From Blasia pusilla (taxonomy: Eukaryota > Marchantiophyta > Marchantiopsida > Blasiales): a stretch of DNA of 64,000 nt. The position numbers and the translations under genes are program-made. How positions within the stretch are numbered: the first letter of the stretch is position 1; every line of letters begins with the position of its first letter. The notes beneath the pieces are model-generated. The model was given only the letters and a program-made list of their open reading frames with translations, had not been told where the DNA came from and did no database searches. Shown piece by piece: positions 12,976-23,290 of this stretch. The DNA lies in the NCBI GenBank assembly GCA_050084515.1, contig CM114271.1, positions 53,258,001 through 53,322,000 of the forward strand. Direction: 5' to 3'.

Positions 12976-14330
12976 ACATGAGAAAGATGTCATGAGGTTG
13001 GAGGGAATTCATTGTTTGTAGGTAGATAAGCGAGTTGCATCGATGGGGAGCACTGGAGATATTGGTGGGTGTGTGTGTGAATTTTTTTTTTCTGTTCAGA
13101 AGGTTATGCTCGGAAGCGCTGTCCGTTTTTTATTGATTTTTTTTGGTAACGGAGTAGTGAGGGCAATGGTGGTGTAGCGGCAAGAGCGCTTGGGTGTAGC
13201 ATGGAGTTTATCAGTCAAAGTAGCCAAGAGGAGAGAGAAATGTTTTTTTTAAGTCATTTGCCGTGAGGGAGCTTCCAAGTGAAAATGGCTAGGGCAGCCG
13301 TTTAGGTTAGGGTTAGGATAAGATAGGGGTGGGCAGTGAACCCTTCACCCCCTTCACTTTCTGTGGGCGTAGGGGCACGGGCCTTAAGGCATTTCATGGG
13401 GTCAAGACAACCCCCCCTCTTCCCCGCATGATTTCCATAGGGCGCGGGCCAAGGGTCCCCCCCACTCCCCCCCACACATTTAAGGCTATGGAAGGTGCAT
13501 AGGGCACCGTGCAGGAAGAAGAGGGAGTCAGGGTGGACGTGATAAGAGTTGGGACCAGCCAACCATAGTAGGCCGCATGGATGTGGTAGGTCCGACACAC
13601 AATAAGGTGGGGAAAGGGATAGGGTAGATGAGCTATGTGGTTGGTGGCAAGTCTAGAGTTGGGTGACAGAGTATTGATTTGCTAGTGTTGTGCCAATCCA
13701 TGTCGAGATGTGTGAGCCACGTCAATGATTTGTAATGGAGACACATGCGCCAATGCGGACAATAGTCTGCATTTGTTGTGCGGAGTGTCGTCTTGCTGTT
13801 CGAAGAGAGTGTCGTGTTGTAGAGGTTTCCGTGCCACATGTAGGATTCAGTGTTGACTATGTAGTAGATTGGCTTGTGTGTTTAGGTTATCCATTTGAGT
13901 CCCTTTCCCCGCACTTCTCTTGTGTCATTGAGGATATTGGGTAGTAGCTTAGGCTAGATGGGTGTAGGGATGGTGGCGAGTGTGGCATGTTGGTGGTTAT
14001 AGGCCGGTTTCCCAAATAGGGATTGTGTGTATGACCCGATAGAGTATCGGCTTTGATGAGCTAGTCAGGAGGCTTAGGGTGAGCCTAAGTATTGAGTGTA
14101 CATGAGGTCGGGTGTGTCATCACAGGATTAGGACTAGCGTAGGCGAGGTAGTGAAGGGTGTGGGAGAATCTTGGTGAGTCATGGTGCTTGAGCGGGTGAG
14201 ATAGGGTTTTCACCTTTGAGGGTTCGGAAGAGTAGGGTAGTTCAAGCAGTGGTAGTGGAGTGACACGCGGTGGAGTGAGGTATCGAGGGGTTTCAAGTGA
14301 AGAACCACGTACCTCGACTCCCATCTTTGG
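12976..14330 (+). other. Leader region of gypsy element 1, no coding seen
   Basis: Between the LTR and gag. It contains homopolymer T runs, G/C-rich stretches and a short GGTTAGGGTTAGG string. No primer binding site or open frame could be supported. Confidence 0.4.
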
Positions 14331-15620
14331 ATGGATCGTCATCACTAGACAATGGGTCTGGTCACGAGATCGCAGACGGGGAAAGTGATACGTGGAGAGA
14401 TATGGACGACATGGGCCACTAGGGTATGTGTCGATTATCAAGTGCGGTAGTCACTATAGATCTAGATGACTCCATCCATGAGTTTGACACATGGTGCAAC
14501 TTTTAGGAGATATGGGCCCCTACACGATTCAACCTCTTTATGGTATGGAAGGGTTTGTTTCCAGCATTTATAGGGTCCTCCAATAGATGATTACATGGAG
14601 TTTTGATCTTTATACTCAATAAAGATCGATGCTTGAAGGATGTATTGGGCTCAAGGGTATGTGTCCACTAGTGCTCGCGAGGCGTATGATGGAATCGTTA
14701 GGGCGGAGAGGCCTACACCATCAGCTCCGGGACGAGATGGAGATGATGGCGATGAGGGCAAGGAGATGGCAAAGACCTTTGGTGGTACAAGACCACCCAG
14801 TTTTAGTCCTACAGTGGAGTTGAGGAGGAGCTACTAGGGCGTGCGGACCGACAAGCTGATGAGTCTAGAGGATTTAATGTAGAGATCATGTGAGGCGTTC
14901 ACGTGTATGCGGCGACTAACCATTGCCACATATGGAGTGAATAAGGTGCAATCAGTTCAATACTGTTACGGGGTTTTGGACCAAGAGCTGTGGAGGAGAG
15001 TCCGGGATTGGATGTTTCTTCACACAACGAAGCCCACATTGAAGGTAGTCTTTGACTTGTCTGAGGGTGTAGAGCTCAACATGAGTGAGGAGCATGTGGT
15101 GACCACGGGATTTTTGCGGGATTTGACGTGTCAACGAGTAGGAGTAGCCCCATAGGTGCCCTAGCATGCACTGGTATCACGGGAGTGGGCCAGGGGGCCT
15201 AGAGAGCAAGGCGAGTATCGTGAGCCAATGAGGCAACAACTCGTATCGACATATGTTACCCAACAGGGATCCGGGTTGGCTTGTAGGACGTGTGGTGGCC
15301 CACATAGGCAGAGGGAGTACCCACAATATGGTAGAGGGCCTAGGATTCTTTTGAGTGTTTAGGAGCCACCTAGGATGGCCCCACCACAGTTGGAGTGTGA
15401 CCATTTTCACCGATATGGTTACATTAGGGATAGGTGTTTTGATCTTCACCAAGAGCTACAGCCAGAGGTAGGGCAAGGACTTGGGGGCAAGACAGTTGGT
15501 GGAGATCAAGAAGTAGAAAACCATGGTGGTAGAGTTCTACCACCTGTCAGGGGAGTTGGAGGACGTACAGCCGATGCAGCGTCCCTCACTTGCATCGATA
15601 TGTTGGAATAGAGGATTTGT
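14330..15620 (+). pseudogene. gag of gypsy element 1 (broken)
   Basis: Gag packages element RNA into virus-like particles. The translated segments match the gag of element 3 (60.2-62.3 kb): DSIHEFDTWCNF (element 3 DFIKEFDTWCDM), VWKGLFPAFIG (AWKGLFQHWEG), and a longer block at 14907-15155 with YCYGVLDQELWRRV and VELNMSEEHVVTTGF. Zinc-knuckle remnants follow: CRTCGGPHRQREY near 15.28 kb and CDHFHRYGYIRDRCFD near 15.4 kb, where the second Cys of C-x2-C has become Phe. Stops and frameshifts occur throughout. Start and end are approximate. Confidence 0.75.
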
Positions 15621-16800
15621 GCCATGAAAATGATGTAGCCAATGACAGGCATGGAGCTGAGAGTAGCTAGTGTGGCTCTAGCCTCCATGTCCTATCAAGA
15701 TATAGGGAAGGATTATACGGGTTTGAGGTTTATGTGCTATGCGACTCAAGTAGAGGCTGGTGCGGTGGTGATTCGGGGTGCTACAAGAGTGATGAAACCA
15801 TTGAGAGATGGGGTGGAGATCGACCCACAGGAGGGGACCAATGGGTGGCAAGCCAGGGTTCCACATTCATTTATGTTGTTAGAGGAACTTTACACACCAT
15901 CGATAGTGCCTCGTACATGTGAGGCATGTGTGTCGACGTCATGAGAAGTTGGTGAGACAAGTCCCTTGCCAGCTTGGGTGGAGCGAGTGTCAGCCACGTT
16001 GTTGGAGGTGGCTTCTAGGGTGAGCCATGCTCTGTTGTTTTGTGCCATAGAGTTGGCGATGATGGGAGTTGGATCTGCAGAGCTTTTCTAGTTGGCTACC
16101 ATGTTGTGTGAGCATGGAGAGGTGATTGCCTCTCGTTCAGAGGTGGTTGTTGAGGAGGTATGGACTTGCCCTTGGAGCATGTGCTTGGGACGTTCTCCAC
16201 TCACTAATGGCATGTTGCAGGAACAAAATTGGTAGATATGCTAGATAGGCCAACGATAGAGCAAGCCATGATCACATCCGGTGTAGTGTTGTTGAATAAT
16301 CGAGGTGGAGTGTTCTGCTTAGTTAGTCCCACAGGTATGGTGTACCATCCGCAACACATCCTACTTGATTCGAGAGCGCAACCCTTGATGTTAGGGAAGG
16401 TGGCGTGTTTAGCATTAGGGTTACCGATATTCAACATTGAGCGTTGTCCCTTTCAGATACATACCTCTATTGGGGGCGTATCACCGATGTAGTATATGAC
16501 TCAACAAGAGATAATGGTTAGACTCCAACCAGAGCATGAGTCAGATAGTGCCATGGTGCGCACTTGGACGATAACGATACCGGAAAAGTCATATGATGTG
16601 TTGGTACAGAGTACGCTGTTGTACCCGCTTGGTTTCATCTTGAATTTTTGGAAGGAGAGAGTTTCTTATCGGCCAGGGTGGCGATTAAGTGATGGACAGA
16701 TGTGCCATCTACTAGTGTAGTTTGCAAGGTGTAGTGGTGATCGACCACGTGAGGATACGGTGACCACATTGGCAACATTCACAGGTGGTGATAGCTGACC
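15621..16800 (+). pseudogene. gag end and aspartic protease of gypsy element 1 (active site lost)
   Basis: Collinear with element 3. It carries the gag-end block around RPTIEQAMITSGVVLLNNRG (16229-16320) and the retropepsin block HILLDSRAQPLMLGKVACLA. In element 3 the active site reads LLDSGAQ; here the catalytic Asp-Ser-Gly has become Asp-Ser-Arg. The downstream ESYDVLV-type block (KSYDVLVQSTLLYPLGF) and YRPGWRLSDGQ match the linker after protease in element 3. The copy is therefore dead as a protease. Confidence 0.75.
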
Positions 16801-16856
16801 AAGAGAGTTATGGGAGAGGAGCACACATGTTGAGAGTGGATAGTCCCTTGGAGAGA

Positions 16857-17165
16857 TATTGAAGATTGAGTTACAATCAAGCTCATGAGATACCTAAATT
16901 GCTATATTTGATACTCATACAAACTAGGGAAGCTTAATCTTGGTTAGTCAGTTAAGCGCGATTATCTTAACTAGGGTTAGTTTTTCATAGTTAGTCTAAC
17001 TCGAGACTAAGGTTAGGGTTAGGGTTGGTTGTACATACCCTATATAATTGAGAAGGGGACCAGCCTCCACTCATTCTCTCATTGCAAATTTGGTTCTCCA
17101 TGGTGGTGTGTTTGTGTGTGTGTGAGAGCTGTTTTCCACCAGTTATGCTTGTTTAGCAGTTTTCC
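16857..17165 (+). repeat. Solo LTR of the Ty1/copia family
   Basis: About 309 bp, matching the LTRs at 46554 and 51567: TATTGAAGATTGAGTTACA at the start, GGGAAGCTTAATCTTGGTTAG, CTAGGGTTAGTT, CATACCCTATATAATTGAGA (TATA region), CTCATTCTCTCATTGCAAAT and GTTTTCCACA at the end. It is not followed by the TGGTATCAGAGC primer site, which fits a solo LTR. It sits inside gypsy element 1 just after the protease block. A clear target-site duplication was not established. Confidence 0.82.
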
Positions 17166-17289
17166 ACAAGACATGCAAGGGTGGCTGTCTCTTCCCATGG
17201 TATGGAGCGCAGACGAGCTCGTGAGGTAGACATGGAGCCTTTCCTATTTCTTGCAGTAGAGAGATTCAGGTGATGGTCGTGCTCTTGGA

Positions 17290-17470
17290 GTAGAGACTTC
17301 ATATCTTCAGGTACCACATGTGTTGTGTGGCAGAGTTTGGAGCAAGGTAGGAGAGTGTTAGATCTCTTCAAATGGATCAACACAGCGGGTATCTGCAGTC
17401 TTGCAATGTCGCGGGAATGACGATACCAATGGTGGTGGATGTATATAGGATAGTAGATCATGTCAAGTAG
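17290..17470 (+). pseudogene. Methyltransferase motif I remnant of gypsy element 1
   Basis: TTGTGTGGCAGAGTTTGG, then GTGTTAGATCTCTTCAAATG and GATCAACACAGC align with the minus strand of 63.65-63.72 kb, where the DNA methyltransferase begins (VLDLFGGINTRL). Here it translates as VLDLFKWINTAGI, so the Gly-Gly of the AdoMet-binding motif is lost. Collinearity with protease upstream places the methyltransferase after protease in this copy too. Element 2 interrupts it at about 17.5 kb. Confidence 0.5.
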
Positions 17471-17517
17471 ATATGTATGTGCTATCTGGAGTTAAGGAGA
17501 CCCAACTGCTGGCGAGG

Positions 17518-18146
17518 GTATCATGCACATACACATCGCTACATAACATACATTGCTGTCACCAAACACACACACAAACACGCACGATCCCATGCTAACT
17601 CATTGCATCCAAACAACGAGACAAGAAGTACCAAAATATCTCCAATTAAAATAAGATCCAATCCCTCTCATAACACCATTGTTCTCACATGTCTCTCTCA
17701 ATGTCAAACCAAACCCACTCTCCTAATGAGAGGCTTGGGTTACACACACAAGGCAAGCAAGACCATAGCTCCGCTGCCTCATGCGAAGAGGTTCAACAAA
17801 GAGAGAATGAGCTCTCAAGCTCTCTCTCCTTGAGGTATACCCCTCCCCTCTCCCAAGCTCTCTCCATGTTAACCTATGCTCCCAAGTCACCTCCTTGGCT
17901 CTTGACCTGATATAGGAGGTTAAGGGCTATTTACCAAAAATACAAAGTTGATAATATACTCAAAATGGTACTTATCTAAAATAGTAAGTTCCTCAATATG
18001 GCTCCAAATGAGCCGAAACGAAGGGAAAACCTGCTCTTTCAGGTTTCTCGGGGCCTCAACAGGTCATCCTCGACCTACTGAGTATGTCCTCCACTACTCA
18101 CAAAGGCGCTCTACTTGATCTCACCGATCTATCCTAAAATACATGA
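17518..18146 (-). repeat. Downstream LTR of gypsy element 2
   Basis: Shares about 490 bp with 24914-25411 in the same orientation (for example GGCTCCAAATGAGCCGAAA and TGTTAACCTATGCTCCCAAG). On the minus strand it starts near TGTCATGTATTTTAGG and continues into a 130-bp tail (17518-17647) with TAGCGATGTGTATGTGCATG. Exact ends are uncertain. Confidence 0.75.
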
Positions 18147-18290
18147 CAGTTATCGTGCACATCCACATCGCTACACAACATACATCGATGTCACCGAACA
18201 CACACACAAACATCCACGATCCCATGCTAACTCATGGCATCCAAACAACGAGACAAGAAGTACCAAAATATTTCCAATCATCCTGCTAGC
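18147..18290 (-). repeat. Extra copy of the LTR tail next to the LTR start
   Basis: The same tail found at 17518-17647 is repeated here immediately before the minus-strand LTR start (TAGCGATGTGGATGTGCACG, TTCGGTGACATCGATGTATG). It is either the end of a second, otherwise missing LTR or a tail sequence also present at the end of the internal region. Confidence 0.6.
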
Positions 18291-18458
18291 TGGTAGTTAG
18301 GTCTTGCTAATCCTAGATATCCATCGATCCCTACCTACCATGACATACATCTCTCGGACGCTAAGAGCAAGAAGGTCAGGTGCTCATGTGGCCCCATGGT
18401 TAGTCACCTTATTGTCATCCATGTCACATACACAAGTCAGAATGTAGAACTACCTACT

Positions 18459-18599
18459 CTATGTACGTCTGGGACACATCCATCGTCCTTGAGGAACCCT
18501 AGTGAGAGATGGCGTCAAACATGCCATATGCCATTCTCTCGAACACCCATCACAGACTAGCATAGTGGCTGCACCACCGGCGAAACCACAAAACATACA
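18459..18599 (-). pseudogene. PHD finger at the end of the gypsy integrase
   Basis: A C4HC3 zinc finger of the PHD type. In order: CMFCG, MLVCDGCSREWHMACL, then RVPQGRWMCPRRT. The spacing C-x2-C, C-x2-C, W-H-x2-C, W-x-C-P is that of PHD fingers, which bind the histone H3 tail. The eighth ligand, normally the Cys in CPxC, reads Arg here, so this copy has probably lost zinc site integrity. It lies in the same frame as the integrase C-terminal module (18935-18711), separated by one TGA that replaces an expected Trp codon, and ends about 170 bp before the LTR tail. It sits where chromoviruses have a chromodomain. Confidence 0.75.
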
Positions 18600-20036
18600 C
18601 CGCAAGCGTGCAAGAACTATTGCTAAGCTCGGATCAACTATACCATCAATGTTTGGAAGATGACATGGCGTACAATTATGCACATGGTCCTTCCAAACCA
18701 TACCATCGCGTCACTCTAATAAGAGAACACCGGATGGAAAAACCTCACGTACTCTCAAGATGGTGCGCCGTGCAGTCACATCCAACATCGTGGATGCCGT
18801 TTGCTGCAAGAAGACACTGTCTCCTTGATGAAACCTCCGGATAGTAGGTTGATAACCACCTCTCCGAATAGTCGCATACCTCAACGTATCCTGATGTTGC
18901 ACAATCTCCAAGTTCTCAAACGCCATGGGCATCACTCTTTAAAACAACTCAGCCCTCTGAGAACATGCTCCCATGCATACATTAGGGTCATCAAGGTTCA
19001 AAACCTCACCACTATCTCGACAAATAGCCGTAGGTAAATCTGGTTCTTGGCCATAAAGCAACAAGTACGGTGAGAAATACGCTAAGGATGCATGCATGCA
19101 GAATCTGTATCCCATCGCCAACCACGGCAATTGAAGGTCTCAATCTCCTAGGTGACCTCTCTACAAGCCATACTTACATAGTCCTCTGTTCACACTCTCT
19201 GCTCAACCTGCTCTGCTAGTCCATCCACCTCAGAATGATCTCGCGAAGTAGTGCGGTGGCCGATCAGTGCTTGATCACACAAGGCCTAAAACTCCCCGCG
19301 GAACTTTGTACCCTTGTCTGTTAACACCTCAGCTGGTGCGCAGTAATGACTCAGCACTAGATCTAGGAAGGCATACGCTACTCCCTCACTCGCTTTGTCA
19401 GGCAATGCAACCAACTCTATCCACTTTGTGAAGTGCTCGACCATCACCACCACATAACGACTATGGGGCTCCATCAAAGGCAAAGGTCGTGCAAAATCCA
19501 AACTCCATCTATAACCTAAAACCATGATCGGAAGTGGATGCAACTGTGGAGTTGGAGCATTGAACGATGCTCGGACTCGATCACATACCATGCATCTGGA
19601 AACAAATTGTTGAGCGTCAATCTGCATGCATGGCCACCAATACTGAATTTGGAGCAAGCTGTATGTCCGTTTCACTCCAAAATGACCCAACTCCTTGTGG
19701 GCATGACGCACCAAACGTGCTCTCTGCAAAGGATAAGGCACTACACGCACTCTACCATCCTCCCACACTCGCAACACATGTGTGCTCCCACCGGAACTGT
19801 CTGACTCATTGTAGGATCCGATCCCGCTCTCTAGCACCCACTGTGCTTGCAACGCTGCCAGTACGCAAGAACTCCAAGACCACTCCATCGTCGTGAATGT
19901 CTTGGCCACCTATCGTCTCCTCACCGGCCTCTGGATATAAGGACTCTCCATCAAACCTCGCCATCAAAGTCTCAGCAATCTGGCTCTCCATAGCCAACAA
20001 GCCCAAATAGGCTGACACATGCCATCCTGGTACCAA
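18600..20036 (-). pseudogene. Integrase of gypsy element 2 (broken)
   Basis: Integrase inserts the DNA copy into the host chromosome. The zinc-binding HHCC domain is visible as HAHKELGHFGVKR and CMVCDRV, followed by the catalytic core: WSLDFARPLP (first Asp), VVVMVEHFTKWIEL, VLTDKGTKF (second Asp). A gap near 19285-19131 has lost the glutamate-bearing part and shifts the frame. The core end follows at 19130-18939 (MGYRF, LAYFSPYLLLYGQEP), then a C-terminal module (RRGGYQPTIRRFHQGDSVFL) in the same frame, broken by a TAA and a TGA. It leads into the PHD finger. Confidence 0.85.
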
Positions 20037-20067
20037 CTCCTCATCACTCTCACCATGCCAACGATCT

Positions 20068-20646
20068 CTAGTTGCAACTGGGGCATGGGTTACGGCTCAA
20101 ACCATCTGCATCCTGGTTGAGCATCCCAGGTCTATGCACCACCTGGAAGTCATACTCCTGCAACAAAAGAGCCCACCTCGCAAGCTTTCCGGACTCCATC
20201 GACCACTTAAGTGGCTCATGATCAGTAATGATGGTAAAGGGATTTTTGAATAGATAACATCTGAAATGTGTGACAGCCGAGAACTCACCCTCATACGAGC
20301 TATACCTCGCCTTTGCAGCATTTTTTGAGCGACTAGCATAAGCCACCACAGACTCTCTACCATCATCGTCATGCTAGATGATTACGGCTCCAAGCCCCAA
20401 CATGCTTCAATCGGTATGCAACTGGAAAGGACGCCCCCTGATATATCTCCTCAATATGGGTGCGGACGTCAATCTTTCCTTGAGCATCTGAAATGCTCTC
20501 TCTTGCTCATCCCCTAGTGCCACTCCTAATCCACCTTGTTCATCAAGGTTAGCAACTTCGCAATCGAACTGAAATCCTTGACGTATTGTCAATAGAAGTT
20601 TGCCAATCCCATGAATGCATGAACTCGACTCACATCTGTAGGGCAT
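20068..20646 (-). pseudogene. RNase H of gypsy element 2
   Basis: RNase H removes the RNA strand during reverse transcription. The connection from RT is seen in EQERAFQMLKERLTSAPIL and the first catalytic Asp in FQLHTD. Then come YASRSKNAAKARYSSYEGE (catalytic Glu region), ITDHEPLKW (third Asp) and HRPGMLNQDADGLSRNP, all typical Ty3/gypsy wording. A frameshift separates the first block from the second near 20.4 kb. Confidence 0.88.
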
Positions 20647-21225
20647 GGAATGTGTGAAATAGCCTCTACCTTTTTCTGTTGCACACCAAGGCCCCCAGGG
20701 TATATCGTATGACCCAAGTACTCAATCTGGTCATAGAAGAACTTGCACTTGCCTGGATGTAGCTTCAGCCCATGTAACTGCAATCATCGAAACACCTTCT
20801 CTAGATGTTGCTCATGCTCCTCAACCGTGGTGCTAAAGACTACGATGTCATCAATATAACACCTAGCAAAATCCAGACCTACAAAGATCCTATCCATGAC
20901 CCTCTGAAACTCATCCGGGGCGTTCTTTAACCCGAATGGTAAGAACCGCCACTAGTACAAACAATCCTTCCCGTGAGAATCGATGCCCCAAAATGCCGTC
21001 TTTTGCCTATTCTCTAATTTGATAAGCAGTTGATGGTATCTGACTCAGAAATCCAATGAACTGAAGAGCTTTGCATGCCCAATCGCATCAAAGATCTCCT
21101 CAAGGGTGGGCATGGCATACCTATTGGACTTCGTCTACTGATTGAAAGATCGATAATCTCCACACATCCGCCTATCCGTCCAGTTGCCATGCACATTGCC
21201 GTTACCCATGCCCGAGTTGCGACTA
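20590..21225 (-). pseudogene. Reverse transcriptase of gypsy element 2
   Basis: The catalytic YIDD is intact (codons at 20858-20847, CYIDDIVVFS). Downstream, GKCKFFYDQIEYLGHTIYPG and VHAFMGLANFY are standard gypsy RT thumb and connection wording. The N-terminal part is missing: the frame starts within GNVHGNWTDR, which matches DVHGNYTDRRMCGDYHPIN of element 3, directly after methyltransferase motif VIII. Frameshifts lie between about 21.0 and 20.8 kb. Confidence 0.87.
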
Positions 21226-22053
21226 GGGCATCGAGGGGTTACAAAGGGGCGCTCCACTCTCGCATATGCCCTCCATAACACCTCGTGTGGTACCAAGTTG
21301 GTCCACTAAAGAAGCGGGCGGTGTGCTCTAGAACCTACACTCGCCGCATCTAACAACATTTCCGGGCCCATCCATGCGTGCACCTGATGTGCACTCGTCA
21401 CTATGCGGGACCTCGAATTGCCCAAAATTGGCACATTCCACAAAGTGTATGCTAGAGAATGAGGCTAATGCTCGTGTAAATGTCGCAAGATCCGTATCAT
21501 CTTCCAAAACAACCTAGACCGAGTGTCAACTAACCCGCTACCTCGTCCAGCACTCGATTGGCCGTGACACCGCCAACCAGCAATGACCAAGTCTATGGTC
21601 CCTAATCGCTCCAAGTCCTGCGCCTCCAACAATGAAATGTCCCTCGGTAGGGAACTCTCTTAACCCTGAATGGCGGACGTAAACAACAAGTCAGGAAAAC
21701 GGAGGCGTAATAGCGCCACATGGTGAAGTGAAGCGTGCCTCGCAACATCATCAATCTTCACATGCAGGTACTACTGCACACACACTCCAATGTGCAAAAC
21801 AAGAGCTAACCGAGTGTTGATCCCTCCAAAGAGATCCAACACCTGAATAACCTTCTCTGGGATGCACCACACAATCAGGGTGGTGTCCAAAGGGGTCATA
21901 GCAGCACTCCTCTCCTCCACAAACTGATGCAGCTACCATGACACTCCTCAGCATAGAAATGTCAGGAACGAGAGTATCCTTTGTATGGATATGTCCCTCA
22001 ATCAAATCACTAGGCCAAGTGATGGCACTGCTAAATGCTGCTAAGATCGCCAT
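21226..22053 (-). pseudogene. C5 cytosine DNA methyltransferase domain of gypsy element 2 (degenerate)
   Basis: The linker FSSAITWPSDLIEGH (also in elements 3 and 4) leads to motif I VLDLFGGINTRLALVL near 21830-21790. Motif II is decayed (YLHVKIDD). Motif IV reads DLVIAGWRCHGQ near 21580: the catalytic Cys remains, but the flanking Pro and Gln are changed to Arg and His. RSRLFWKMIRILRHL follows. Motif VI is eroded (WNVP for ENVP) and motif VIII reads AHRPLLWWTNL near 21.3 kb. Motifs IX and X are missing because the sequence jumps to RT. The order protease-linker, methyltransferase, RT is the same as in element 3. Enzyme activity is not expected. Confidence 0.82.
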
Positions 22054-22059
22054 CTCTCA

Positions 22060-23290
22060 TGGCCGTCGCTCGATCACTACACCTCTGAATCGAACGGGTA
22101 ATGAGCTAAGGCGCCCATCACTTGACTTCCATGGCATGTATGACCATACCTCTGACAATAGTCACACTAATAACCTCCTGGTGCAACACCATCTCCTCCT
22201 CCATGCTGAGGCACATGTTCATGACCCTGACGAGTGCAATCGCGCTGATGATGGGCTCCACCACATGACCAACAAGTAATCGTAGGAGGCTACTGCTGAG
22301 CCGCATATGAAGGCGCAAGTCTCTGTGGCACGACCTCTCGATATTCTCCCTGAGCTCATCTCGACCTATCTCGGAGTCCACGTTGTCGCACTAGTGGTGC
22401 AGACAATCGTGATTGCTCTCGCCCTGAACCCATGATGGCTACGCTCTCCTCTGCCATGTTGCGCTCAATGTTTTCGGAGGTCCTAAAAACATCTCTCAAC
22501 ATAGGGGAGGTGTTCATAAGGAGCACCCCTCCCACACCCGTGTCCGCAGGGTCCGGTCGAGTATCGCGTACCATGATTGGATAGCCCGAGCCTCTGTCAC
22601 CCCTGAGTGATGTTGATCAACCGGTGCAAGCGAGTGTAAGCCTCACGCAAACTCTCACCGGGGCGCCTTTGGAAGTCGTGGATGCTCTGCCGTACCCCTT
22701 GGTAGCTCGCCCTCAACTCAACGAAGAACTCAACCACTGGGTTGAACTTGGGACGAACCCGACTAGATGGTGCAACTGCTTCAGTGCAAGTGACCCCTCC
22801 TAAAACATCACTAGTGGAAGAGGAAGTAGCCTCTCCTGACTCCTTCTCCTCATCTCAGAACGGCTCCGTCCATGACATATAGTGTGGGTCATAGTAGAGT
22901 CGCAATGCCTCAATCTCATGGGCATATCTATGGGAGAACTCATGGTAATCGTCCATGGGCGACCCCTCTAAATGCTCAAACATACCATTCCATGATGTAA
23001 ACGGGTTGAACTCTCTAGAGTTCCTAGCCCGTTGTGAGTCACACCAACTCCTAAACTCCGCAATGAAGTCCTGTAGCTCTATAATGCCTACAACACCTGA
23101 AAACCTATGAGGTCCTCTACCCCGGTCCTCCATCTCGTACGCCCAACTGGTAGGACCACTCAATGTGTATGGTGGATCACTAACACACTCCTCTATATGC
23201 TCCCCCTCGTCTGAAGACAACACAAAAGGAGATCGAGGTGGTCCCTCATGTGGAGATCCTTGAAACCTTGCACCTCTTCGAGTAAACCCT
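22060..23290 (-). pseudogene. gag of gypsy element 2 (internally deleted)
   Basis: The N-terminal block at 23223-22855 matches element 3: GIIELQDFIAEFRSWCD, GMFEHLEGSPMDDYHEF. A middle block near 22.5 kb aligns (TSPMLRDVFRTSENIERNM). Two zinc-knuckle remnants follow near 22.27 and 22.17 kb: CWSCGGAHHQRDC (C-x2-C-x3-H-x4-C, intact) and CDYCQRYGHTC. The gag C terminus and all of protease seen in element 3 (about 1.7 kb) are absent. Confidence 0.8.

Noticed and set aside
13160-13200. A-box-like string GGTGGTGTAGCGGCAAGAGC
   Set aside because: No B box or cloverleaf could be found downstream, so no tRNA call.
17000-17030. Telomere-like TTAGGG runs (also near 13305 and 46720)
   Set aside because: Only two or three units, and two of the three lie inside copia LTRs where sister copies show the same or decayed text. 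Not telomeric arrays.
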